Notes under the pieces: model-generated
What the model was told of the DNA's origin: nothing
The model's input: only the letters and a program-made list of their open reading frames with translations
The model's database searches: none
Origin: Schizosaccharomyces osmophilus
Lineage: Eukaryota > Ascomycota > Schizosaccharomycetes > Schizosaccharomycetales > Schizosaccharomycetaceae
DNA length: 64,000 nucleotides
Direction: 5' to 3'
Assembly (NCBI RefSeq): GCF_027921745.1
Contig: NC_079238.1
Location: 1,240,001 to 1,304,000, forward strand
Translations under genes and position numbers: made by a program
Shown here: positions 19,601-31,205 of the stretch, one piece after another
How the letters are laid out: every line of letters begins with the position of its first letter
Position numbering within the stretch: position 1 is the stretch's first letter

Positions 19601-22600
19601 CAAATTCTTCAGATGAGGCTGCTGGTAAAGTTGTTATTAGTTATATGAGTATTGATGAGGACTCCCCTGAGTTGCACCCAATTTACGAAGGTGTTAGGAT
19701 TACGACTGGTGTTGCATTATCTGATTTACGTCTCAATGTAGTACCTTCTGGCTTTATACTTATATATGATTACATTTTATGCTCATTCACGCCCTTATAT
19801 AACGCGTATAAGGTAAACGAAGGAACAAAAATAAGTGCTGATGATAATGAAAGCCTAAAAGGCGAAAGCTCTTCTATAAAAGAAAATGCCAATTTGCGGC
19901 TCAATCGCATCAATATTCATCTCTACGATAGAGAAGTCAACTTTTCCATACTCAATCTGGAAAATCTGAAACTACATATGGAATTTCGGGATTCGTTTTC
20001 TCTTCAGGCTCATTTTTATAAAGCCGAAGTTTTTAAGTGTTTGCATGATTCCGCAACCCCCCAAAAAATATTATCAATTGATAATGAAGATTTATGCAAT
20101 TTGCAATATGAAAGCTACGACGTCAACAAGCAGACAATAAAAGGACAATTACAGCAGGACTCAAGTTTAGATTTATCTGTTGGTCCTGTCACCATAAACT
20201 TCAATGAGGAATTTTTTAATACTCTTTATGGGTTTTTCGTGAAGTACAAAAAGCAAAAAGGCCTTTATGACTCTGTTAAATATGCACCATATTATGATTT
20301 ATATGGAAAAGAAAATACACAAACTTATACTAAGTATGAATTTCATGTTCGCAATCCTACGATTGTCTATGAGGGAATCATTTCTCCAAATGAGCAAACC
20401 AAGTCTTCTATTCTTGTTAACATCGGTTCATTTGCGATAAGTAATGAAGCTCCCAAAGTTAGCAATAAGCTTAGGAAATCTCCGTTCAAGATGGCGATTA
20501 ATTCTGTTAAAATTTCTACGTCAATTTCTAACTTCAAGCAACGAATCCAACTTTCAAAAAACTTTGACTTCGAGCTAAATTTTAGTTACGCAACGGAATT
20601 AAGAACACTTTCTAGTATCCTTAAGATAGATGCGAAAACCCCCAAATTGGAAGTGGATATGTGTGAACCTCACCATGTACTTTTGTGGTCATTTTATAAT
20701 GCTGCCACTGGCTTTACTGGCCTGGATGTATATCATTCTGATAAGCAATTGAGGAATGAACTCGCTGCAGCCTTGTCAAGGAACGGAACGACTAGCGCAT
20801 TGACTATACCTGAGATGACTTCTTATGAATTCTCGATAGCTGTACTGTATAACTTCGAAAAGTTACGATATAATGTTTTTACTGACGATGAATTTGAGGA
20901 TCTTACTCATTTGATGGCTTTACATACTGTCGTGGATTTCTCTCATATTCAAGCTGAGCAACATATGTATGCCAGTGGTCGTAACTATACCGAATTTTCA
21001 ATATCTGAAATTCAATTTTACGACGTAAGCAGAAGAGAACATCCCACTTTAAACAAAACCCTTCAGTATCCTGACAAACACCACACGCTTATTATAGGTT
21101 CACTTGATTATGCGACTCATATGCCAAAATCTAACTTAGTTATTGAGGTGGATTCGCCGATGGTGTACGTTAACTTTGACTACTTATATCCATTATGGTC
21201 AATTTTCGTTCATTGGCATCGTGCTTATTATAGCACATTAAAGGCTTTGAATAGCCGAGCGTTGACGTCCAAAGATGCCTCCAGTCAAACGGAAGATTGC
21301 ACATTATTTTACAGAATCACGTTTGTTGAATTGTGCCTCGTGTTTATTAAGGACATTGAAGCTCCAGTACCATATATTCTTCCTGCTAATTTTGGGGAAC
21401 TATTGATAACCCAACAATCAATAATGGCTGTAACCGCGAATAACGTTACATTGAACGCTCACACACTGGGTGATAATTCGAGGGTTGCTACTCAGTTAGT
21501 AGATCCATTTGGTTTTCGATTTGCGTATTCCCTACATAAAGCCAGCAATATGCAGGTTATGTCGAACATATCATTGGACTTTGAAGCACTGATCATTCGG
21601 TCTACGTATCCAGATTTGTTGTTCCTCCAGAAAGTGCTGCGAGGTGTTTACAATTTCTACTATGCGTTATACGCGGTGCCCTTAAAAGAGGGAGAAGACT
21701 TGAACATAGATGAAGAAGACAATCAAATATTTACAGATATTCCGAATACGAATTCTTGCTCACTCTTTGGAATTAAGATTTGCAAAGAAGAATGTTCCCT
21801 AACTATAGACGGAATTCGGATCCTATTGATTAGTCAATTGCATGATTTACCGATTGTAAATTTGAACGTGAAGCCTCTGAAGATTGATCTGAATGACTGG
21901 TCATCTGAATTAAATTTGAATACCCATTTAGAGCTATTTATGAATTTTTACAACTTTGCTAACTCCCATTGGGAGCCATTTCTAGAACCTTGGGCATTTG
22001 GGTTTCACCTGTCCAGGAACCCGAATACCTTTAAATGTGCCCTCTATTTAATATCAAGGAAGAAATTAGAACTGGTAATAACTTCTCAGCTTTTGGAAAC
22101 TCTAAGTTTTGGATTTTCCAAAGGAGTAAACGAGGATTTACGAGCTTCGTCTGAAACAGATGCTCCATACCGAATTCACAATCATACTGGGCATACCGTG
22201 AGTATTTGGGCTGATTATGAAGGAAGCGATAATTCTTACGTCCGTAGATTAGAGGATGGAAAAGGAACCGATTGGAAGTTTGAAGAATGGCGGCAGATGC
22301 AAGATATAATGAAGCAAGATGGAAACAGATCATGTATAGGCTTACATTTTGAAAATGGTATTTTTGACACTTTACGACGCATACGAGTGAACAAAGTGGG
22401 AGAATATGTTTTTCCACTTACATCTGAAAATTCACCAGTGAAACATTACATAGTGGTTGATGTTTCTTTAAGCGGAGAATATGTTAAGCACATTTCTTTA
22501 AGGTCTCCTTTATTGCTGAAAAATGAAAGTATGATGGAAGTGGAAATTATTTTATGTGACTCAGTTGGCCATAAGAAATCGCCTATCTACACAATCCCCC

Positions 22601-25600
22601 CAAAACAAGTTTGCAATTTACCTATTGAAGCTGCTTACGAGAATTTTATTCATATTCGACCAATTTCAGAATTTGGATATGCCTGGTCTTTGGAACCTAT
22701 TAATTGGAGACTTTTAACCGAGAAGAAGAAAAGTGTACTTTCGTGTTCCCAACTACATCAGGCTGATAAAGTTCCTTTTTGTCGATTTGCGGTGAATGCT
22801 GAGTATAGAAACAAACAGATCGCATCGCATTATCCATACATGCACATTAACATAACTGCTTTATTAGAATTAAGGAATCTGTTACCCATTGATATTCAGG
22901 TCAAAATCGTCGATAAAGAAGCAAACTCCACTTGGATGTCGAAGATCGATGTTGGTAAATGCTCTTACGTTCATTCAGTTGATATATCTCATGTTCTGCT
23001 TTTGCAAGTCCAAACGTCTAATTCCGAACTTGTTTCCAGTTCTTTTGCGACAATTGTGACTAATAATCCAGAAGTATATGAGCGTGATAAGTACCTTACA
23101 GTGACACTTCAGGACGGAAGAAAAGTCAAGTTAGGTTTGAAATATGTTGAAGTTTTCCCAGGAATTTTTCATGTTGAAATTTTTAGTCCATACGTTGTGA
23201 TTAATAAAACTAGGACGACGTTAGCCATTGGCCCGAAAAGTGAATATAAAAAATTTGCATTTTCTGCTGTTAAACTTTCCGAGGGTACCAGTGACGAGGC
23301 AATTCCTTGCCTTTTCTCATATTGGAAAAACCACGGCAGCCGCCGGTGCCGTTTACAATGTAATAGCTCACAATGGAGTGACCCAATTAGCTTTGATGCC
23401 ATTGGCAGTGTTTTCGAAGTCGATCTTCCCCATAAATACATTCATGATCTTGTTTACAAAATTGGTGTATTTATTGAAACAGGACCAAATGGTTATTCGA
23501 ATACCAAAGTTGTCACTATAGCATCAAGGTTCATGATAATTAATAATACCCGATGGACGCTCTCAATAGCTGAACCTAATGAAGAAGCCACAATGGAGAT
23601 TCAACCTAATGGGGAGGATTTTTTGAAGTATATTACGAAAACAGCATCTCCAATGATTCGAGTTTGTTGTGGGGATTTTTATGAATGGTCTTCACCCTTT
23701 CTAATTGAAGAAATTGGTTCTATATATCTGCGTTTACCTACTTTGGAAGGTGAAAGGTTAATAAGAGCGGAAATTACTTTAGATATGGCTACTATTTTTA
23801 TTTACTTTATAGAGGAAAACGGGACCTGGCCATTTTATATAAGGAACGAGACGAATTTAAATTTTAAGTTTTCACAAGTCAACATTCTTGATGAAGAGAA
23901 TAAGAAACGGAACCAAACATGTGAACAAAAGACACACGATTTACCTTCTCATAGTGAGGTTCAATATTCTTGGGATTATCCTTCTTCGCTATCCAAGGAA
24001 ATTATTTTGCAGAATCGCTCGAACAAGTGCCCGACAACATTGGCAGAAATCGGTTCTTTAACGCCTTTCAAGATAAAGGATGAATCAGGTGTTTCTACTT
24101 TCATTTCGAGAGACATCATCGCAAGTGGAATTTCGAAAATCTTGATCCTAAAACCGGCTGACATGGCGTCAATGGTTGCAAAACCAAAATTTTCCAGTAA
24201 GGTAGCTTGTGAAGAACAAGATTTCACCCTGGAACAAGCCGATAGTTGTATAGACTTATCCGTTAAATTTATAATGGAAGGAATCGGCATATCTCTTGTA
24301 TGTAGAAACACGCAAGAACTAGCATATATAACCTTTCATGGCGTCAATTTTTTTTATACTGAGTCTAGCACTCTTCGAACCTTCAAACTGGATATTCGGT
24401 GGATACAAGCGGATAATCAGTTGTATGGAGGTATTTACCCAATATTACTGTATCCTACCATTTTATCTCAGGAGGATGCAATGAACGATAACTCCTTGTT
24501 ACCGACTTTCCATTCCATGGTAGCCTTGATGAAAGACGATACTTATGGTGTCACGTATGTCAAATATGCGACGATACTACTGCAAGAGTTGACGATTGAA
24601 ATTGACGAAGACTTTGCGTTTGCTGCATTCGAATTTATGAAAGATTCTATGCCTCATTCGTTCAAGCCCCCGGAAGATTTAATGTTTAACACTAGCTTGC
24701 ATATACGTATACCAAATGATCTCAGTTCTGATATAAAGGTTTATTTTGAAATTCTGAACTTACAACCAAGTCAACTTCACTTGTCTTTTGTGAGAACCGA
24801 ACGGATTAACAATGCAAACACCTCGGTATCATCGCATAACCCATTTGTCTACTTTGTAAATATTTTGTCAATGGCAATCGGCAATATTAATGATGCGCCG
24901 GTTCGTCTGAACGCTTTGATAATGGACAATGCTCACGTATCTTTGCGACGTTTGTTCGAGCTAGTCAAAAACCATTATGAACAAGAGATGCTTTTTCAAG
25001 TTCACAAAATAGTTGGCTCCGCTGACTTTTTAGGAAATCCTGTTGGCTTATTTACCACAATTACATCAGGTTTTGCTGACATTTTTTACGAACCTTTTCA
25101 TGGATTCATTATAAGTGAAGGATCTTATGAGCTTGGAATTGGCTTTGCCAAAGGAACTGCAAGTTTTGTTAAGAAAACAATATTTGGTTTAACTGATAGT
25201 ATGTCAAAGGTAACAGGCACGATTTCAAGAAGTCTGAGTGTTATTACTATGGACCAAAAATTCCAGACTCGTCGAAGAACTGCACGCATTCGAAATCGAC
25301 CAGTTCATCTTCTATATGGAGTTACGGCTGGTGCAACTTCATTTTACACTGGAGTTCGAAGTGGCCTCAGTGGATTAGCCCTTCAGCCAGTTTTAGGTGC
25401 AAGAAGAAATGGAATGCCGGGATTTATGAAAGGCCTGGGTAAAGGCATGGTTGGATTTACTACCAAACCTCTCGTGGGCCTCTTTGATTTTGCATCAAGT
25501 ATCACGGAAGGCGCTAGAAATACAACGACAGTGTTTGACGAACGGAACATTGAAAAAATAAGAATGTCAAGACTGGTTCACAAAGACGGAGTTGTTCATC

Positions 25601-25962
25601 CGTTTGATTTGAGAGAAGCTCTTGGCCAGTATTGGTTGAAACACCTTGACAATGGACGATACTTCAATGAATACTATAGGGCACACATAGTCATTAAGAG
25701 CCAGCAAATTGTTATTTTGACTGACCGACGCGTTATGTTTGTTCGGTCAAAGAGTTTACGGTGTACAAAAGAATTTCCTCTTCGAAAGCTTCAAAACGCT
25801 GAGTTAAGAAATGATCGAAAAGTAGCACTAATTATGAAGAAAGGCACCTGTTACGAATTTGTGGTTCCTCAGAGTACTGCCCGAGAATATATATTTCGGC
25901 AAATACGAGACGAGCTTAGTAACTTGCAACACATAATAGCTTACGAGCTAGAGTTACTGTAA
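16672..25962 (+). CDS. vps13a: Vps13-family bridge-like lipid transfer protein Vps13a (Vps1301)
   Basis: Three exons (16672-16693, 16752-16864, 16915-25962) encode 3060 residues. Two tiny 5' exons supply the chorein N-terminus [20 protein letters not shown] and the conserved [16 protein letters not shown]. The introns are 58 and 50 nt, with TACTAAT and CTAAC branch points. The large exon holds the extended repeating beta-groove. A Vps13 adaptor-binding region lies at about 1790-2440. The conserved [20 protein letters not shown] sits near 2745, then the GYELGIG-type helical end and a PH-like domain over the last 120 or so residues. Vps13 proteins move bulk phospholipid between membranes at contact sites. 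S. pombe has paralogues; gene order points to vps13a/vps1301. Confidence 0.94.
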
Positions 25963-26581
25963 GACTTGTTTATAAATATCGAATTAATATAAGCTTTAAG
26001 TTTTTCACTGAAGCTCATAACTCTCCCGTAGAGGACTTTCTTTCCTTACCGTTTTTTATGATATCACTAGGATTAGGGATCACAAAATATCTCCTTCGTT
26101 TAAACGTTTATGATTTTATTTTATTTATTTATAATTCCTGCTGAAGATTGGTTCCTGATGATTACTACATAGGCTTGCTATCTTCATTCTACATATTGCC
26201 AGTTTGAATAAAGCCGGAATTTTGGTTTTTTACCTCCGTGAGCAATACATATAAATTAGCGGACCTTCTAATTTGTTTTTGATTCTAAGATTGGACGTAG
26301 CAATCGGAGCATAAAAGAACCATCTTTGCAAATCGATATTTTGGCAGGACTTACTTACCACTTACGACCACCAAGAACCTAAAAATATGCTTACTAGGGT
26401 AGTTACAATTTAATTATTTATTCGATATATATGTATTTTACCTTTCGTAAGGAACGTAAAGGTCAGTGCTTGACCACGTTCTTCATTAAGGAACGTTGGG
26501 AACTTAATAAGACAGACTATGCAGTTTAAACACGCAAAACAAGATATAGAAAAGAAGGTGAAAGAAACATTACAAGGAAAA
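25963..26581. other. Intergenic: convergent 3' regions of vps13a and bch1
   Basis: No coding-like frame or recognised element. The two genes run towards each other here, so this should hold both polyadenylation sites. Confidence 0.5.
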
Positions 26582-28760
26582 TTATAATTCATGTCCAGGA
26601 ATCTGAAAAACAATTGCCCATTCGAAATAAAGCTTGTGGATCAGATTTAGGATGTAGGGATCCAATCTAGTAGAAGCCAATATACTCTTCATTTTCAACG
26701 CACCGTCTTGCATGATTCTATTTTTAATATGCTCTAACAAGAATGGAGAGTACTCTTGGTACCAGCGATAATTAGAAAGAGTCAGTTTAGCAATAGCTGT
26801 CAGTACCAATTCTATATTGTTATCCTCAGCACAAATTATTAGCATGGTCTTCCATGCTTTGAACGAAAACATATTCTCAAGACAAGCACAAAAAGCTTCG
26901 ACAGCTTCAACACGATGGTGTAAACGGAAAGCTACTTCACCCAAAATTTCCCATTCCATAGGAGACTTACGGTAAACCAATCCCTGTGACCTAAAATGCG
27001 TGTACTCAGCACGCCAGATGGTAAACACACGTAGATCTTCATATAAAACCATAAAAAGGTTATCCAACCATCGTTCGCATAAGCGCTTATTATGAACGTT
27101 CAGGTTCTGGGCAGAACTGCTCATTATGGCCTCTGGCTTATCCAAGTGAGATTCGTTACCATCTTGCTTATTAACTGAGGGCTCACCTGTAATGACATCC
27201 TCTTTCGTTTCTGGATTAGGTTTGCTATTATCATTCAGTGAGCGGTATTCTTCTTCCATAACGAAGACAGAGGAACGGATTCGTAATAGCTCATCCCAGC
27301 CAATTTTTGAGCAGATGAGTGTTAATAACTCGTAAACTTTTGCAAAGGTACCACGAAGGCTCGGAGAAGGGAGGCGGGCAAGGTAAGGATCTATCAAGTC
27401 CACGGAGGCGGCTCGTCCATTCCCATTTTCCCCTTCAAGTTCTTCTTTAGGGAAGCCGACTGGCAATGGAAGGTGAGCTTTTGTAGGAGGAGGGATAGGG
27501 TACACATCTCGTTCATAATAGGTGTACATTGGGCAAGAATTTAAGGCCAACAACGCAGAATCAAAGTCTTCTAAATGAAGATAGACTTCTGCCAAACAAA
27601 TCCAAGGTACAAATTCAGATGGGGAAGCATGGACGGCACGCTTAACACTTGTCAACGCAAGGTCGAAACGCTCCTTGGAAACCAAATATCTTGCTTGAAC
27701 GACGAGCAAGTCAGCAGACATTCTTTGTTTTTGCAATGCTTCATGCAGTACACGAACAGCATGCACTTCATGATCCATGAAAAGGTACAATTGCGCCAAA
27801 AGAACGGATACTTCTGGAGAATTAATATGCAATTTTTCCAAAGAATTTAGGGCAGCACTAAAACGGCAGTTTTGACAAACGTATACAAAGAAACCTCGAA
27901 CCAAATGATTGTTGACGTTTGTTGGTATGCGGATTTCGGGCGAAGAGCCTAGTATATGACCCATGGGGAAAAGTTCTTCAAAAGCTTCAAAAAAACGAAG
28001 TTCACTGTCCGGATTGGGTATAGGGTTAAATTTGCGATGACCAGTGAAGCGAGAGTAGAGCTCATCCGAATAAAGTAAAGATCGAAGTACGGAAGACATA
28101 TAGGTTTCGACCCACATGCGCACATCCATTTTGTGCTTTTGCCCATTTTCATCGATCGCATACGTGTCTACGCCGCCAGGAACTTTTGCCTCAACACGAA
28201 CGTCCAACCGTGAGAATGCATTATAGCAGCAATATACACTGTGATTTATAGACCAAGTCTGCGATTTAGAAAACCATTGCTGGCTTTTGTCTAAGGAATA
28301 CGAGAGTGTATTCAGATAAGCAGCCAAAGAAGCAGAGGAAGAGGCATCGATTCCCGAAACAAAATGATACGTTCCAACCTAATTGTGTTAGCATTAATTC
28401 CTCAAAACGGACAAGTTCCCCAGCCATGTCTGCAACAACTAAACCATTTCGTGACAGCAGACGTTCAAACCCCCTTTAAATGTCCTAGTGGACTTGCATA
28501 TTCAAACTGTCCTTATTATACAATTGATACATACTTCTTTTGACGGATTTCGAGTGCCAACTTTTGTCGTATGAACGTGATCCGCCGGCCCCAACTCCTT
28601 AAATTGGGAAAGAGACTTGGAGCGAGCCTCTAGTGACTCATTTACGCGAGTTTCGAGGAACCTGCGAGGGACATTAGCATAGGTAATTTGGATGCCTCGT
28701 TTCGTTTTCAATATCATTCAATACATACTCTGGAATATCTCTGAAAAATGAATCACTCAT
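26582..28760 (-). CDS. bch1: Exomer subunit Bch1 (ChAPs family)
   Basis: Three exons on the minus strand (28729-28760, 28535-28661, 26582-28378) encode 651 residues. Splicing yields MSDSFFRDIPEFLETRVNES and then KELGPADHVHTTKVGTRNPS joined to KEVGTYHFVSGIDASSSASL, the highly conserved start of Chs5-Arf1-binding proteins. The rest is TPR-like helical repeats, including a motif YRKSPMEWEILGEVAFRLHH and a C-terminal HKLYFEWAIVFQIPGHEL. ChAPs proteins pair with the Chs5/Cfr1 scaffold to form exomer, an Arf1-dependent adaptor that sorts membrane cargo at the trans-Golgi. Intron 1 (67 nt) has GTATGT/TGCTAAT/CAG; intron 2 is 156 nt with TGCTAAC/TAG. Confidence 0.9.
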
Positions 28761-29407
28761 ATACTTTTTTCCTTTAAGAACCGGAAATTCAATGGTTCCC
28801 TGATTGGTTTCTGTTAAGTTTCTGGCTGGTAGTGTTAAACAAACGTCAAAGTGCTAAACTGAGCATCTGTACTTGAATAGGGAGTCGGAGAGAAACACGA
28901 AAAGTAGAATACCGAAGTGTAGCTACTAGCAGTATATATTTGAAGGACATCAAGTGTTGTAGGTTAGTATCTTAGATAATGAGGAAATTCATTAGTACGT
29001 TAATAAGCAAATGAATTTTTGAAAAACTTGATTGATTCCAAAAGGAGAAACAAGACGAACAAAGAAGAGAGGTATATAATTGAGTAGATCTTATAAAAGA
29101 CATAGGAGTTTTTTTTTGAAAATCTACCTTAAATCTACCTTGGATTTTGCATTTTATGTCTGTAGAACTTAACCAACTCGCATACGGAAAACAGCGACGT
29201 CTTTCTGTAGAAACTAAGAGATAACAGTCTTTTTAAAGCTAAGTTATTCTTTTAATGCCTTTTTCCCTTCCAACAGACACGAATTGACGATTTTCTCGTT
29301 TTCCTAGAATGTGTCATACCCTTCCCCTACACTGAACGCTCACGTTTGGGAAGCGGGTGGTAGCAATCCTGCATTCCCCCATCTCCTACCTTGTAACAGA
29401 ATTAGTA
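28761..29407. other. Intergenic: divergent promoters bch1 / atp15
   Basis: Contains a perfect tandem duplication of AAATCTACCTT (29120-29141) and C-rich blocks near 29320-29335 and 29375-29392. No frame looks coding. Confidence 0.5.
29120..29141. repeat. 11-bp direct tandem repeat
   Basis: Two adjoining identical copies of AAATCTACCTT about 270 bp upstream of atp15. A small tandem duplication; no known function. Confidence 0.6.
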
Positions 29408-29696
29408 ATGGCATTCGCTTGGAAAAAGAATTTTAGGTAAGTATAGAAATAAAGATTTGGAAAGGGATTTGTCATTGAAAAATCCACAAAACCGAGCAGA
29501 ACGACTGACATATGAATTTAGCTACTCGAAATATGCTTCCGTATGCTCCCAGACAGTTCGTCAGGCATTGAAGCCTGAAATACGTTCTGATCTTAAGGGT
29601 TCCAACAACGTGGAATTTGTCTATGCCAAGTGGAAGAATGGAAACCAGGAACCAGCTCAAACTTATCGATCTGCTGACGCCGAGCAACAAAAGTAA
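29408..29696 (+). CDS. atp15: Mitochondrial F1-ATP synthase epsilon subunit
   Basis: Two exons, 29408-29436 and 29522-29696, encode 67 residues, the normal size of this subunit. The 85-nt intron has GTAAGT, a CTGAC branch point and a TAG end. Splicing gives MAFAWKKNFSYSKYASVCSQ, the typical W-R/K-x-A/F-G/N-x-x-Y-x-x-Y-A pattern, then TVRQALKPEIRSDLK and a basic, charged tail. The epsilon subunit is part of the central stalk of F1 on the matrix side of the inner membrane. The protein is imported without a cleaved presequence. Confidence 0.9.
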
Positions 29697-31205
29697 AATC
29701 GGAATAGCTTTGATTGAAAAATTACGGTGATGATTGCAACTATGATTCCTCTCATTGTGTTTTTTCCCGTGCTCCGTTGAAAGGGAGAGCAACCGTTCTA
29801 TCTATTCTTGTTTTGGCTCCCTTGCACACGGTTGGAGACATTCAGCTTGCTTTCTTTTTCATCTTCTTTTCTTTTTCCAGTCACCACCGTATTTTTATTT
29901 CTTTTATTCTTTCACTTTCCGCTCAGGAAACATCCATAGTTTATATCCTTTTGCAAATTAGTGGATAAGGAAAGTTATGAGTCTTTCTACGAATGAAACG
30001 CTGTTCCTGTATGTCTATGTTATTATTAATGGTATTTCAACACTGAATCGTATCGTAGACACAGAGATTGGCAGGAAATAAATATAATAAGGAAAGATAC
30101 ATAGTCAGCAGACAAAGTCGTTCCTTTTCATGAACATTAGCATTCCAGTTGATCATTGATGTTTCTTTTTCCTTGAAAAAAGCAGTATCATTGCCATTTC
30201 TTCACTATTGTACCTTGAAGCGTATTCTTTTCATGATTGAATCCTTCGTATTCTCATTGTAAGCTGGTTCTTTCATCCGTTGCAACAATACAATTCGTCT
30301 CAAACTACCTTTGTTGCTTTGGTTGCATCCATTGTTCCTTCTTGGCAGTTTCCACATGCTAATCAGCTTACTGCTCTCAGTACTGTTCCATATTTCGACT
30401 TTTTAACTGTAGGTCCATGGTGCATTCCATCCCCATACGATACAACCAAGTGCATCAAGAAGTATTGATTTCCCAGAGCTGTTAACTATAGACTTTTATA
30501 AACACCTTTCAGCCAGAAAAAGAACCCCGTATCCAAAGACACCAATTTTTATACTTGGAATCCAACCAACTCACAACATTGTTAGTGACATCTCCAAGTT
30601 ATCGTCAGGTGGAAAGCCTTTTTCATTCAAAGTAGCTTTCTTTTTGTTTTTATTTTTGATCTTTCTTATATTTCAAAGAAAATTTTATAAAAAAAAAGGC
30701 CTTTATTTAACATCCGACATATGCTTGGTTTGTAAAAATCTGACTACACTGTACATTATCTCATTCCAAACGGTTCATAGAGTTTGCAATTATTACTTTC
30801 GTTAATATCTCTGTTGATTTTGCCTTATATTGTTTCAAATAAAGTTGGTTCTTTAGCTAACCTATTGTTCTTGGAGGTCTTTTCGTTTACAGATCATTAG
30901 TCCTACTTTTTCTTTCCTTCTTCCGGTTTAGTTCTTTTGACCTTTGCCAATTTGCTACAAAGTAGTAAATACTTTTACTTGTTCGATTTGTTGACGAGCA
31001 TTTTGCTTCTCATTCATTCTAAAACGTTTATCCATAATCCTTAAGAGCACGTACAGTTTTCATGGACTCACATTTTTTACATTTATGATTTTTATGCAAT
31101 CATTCTTCTAAAAGTGTTTATTTCCGCAATCGTATACGAACTACTTTTTCAATTTGTCCTAAATAATCTTGATTTTGTATTTTTAACCTTTCATTTTTTC
31201 TTAGT
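29697..31205. other. Intergenic: 1.5 kb between atp15 and hip3
   Basis: Long for this genome. The left part is pyrimidine-rich; 30233-30468 holds a coding-like stretch with good splice signals (see that entry); the right part is T-rich and could be hip3 leader. No RNA gene recognised. Confidence 0.5.
30233..30468 (+). other. Possible two-exon mini-frame or spliced non-coding RNA
   Basis: ATG at 30233 opens 26 nt that meet a good 5' site (GTAAGC at 30259). A TGCTAAT branch point at 30357-30363 and CTCTCAG ending at 30380 close a 122-nt intron. The second exon (30381-30468) continues in frame to a stop, giving 37 residues that end VGPWCIPSPYDTTKCIKKY. Codon choice in this stretch is more gene-like than in the flanks. 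I recognise no family. Chance is a fair alternative. Confidence 0.25.

Noticed and set aside
29725-29735. C-box-like GTGATGATT, considered as a box C/D snoRNA start
   Set aside because: No CTGA D box at a fitting distance and no terminal stem.
29714-29968. Frames of 68-84 codons after atp15
   Set aside because: Pyrimidine-rich 3' sequence; two overlapping frames of equal quality, neither with a good start or family.
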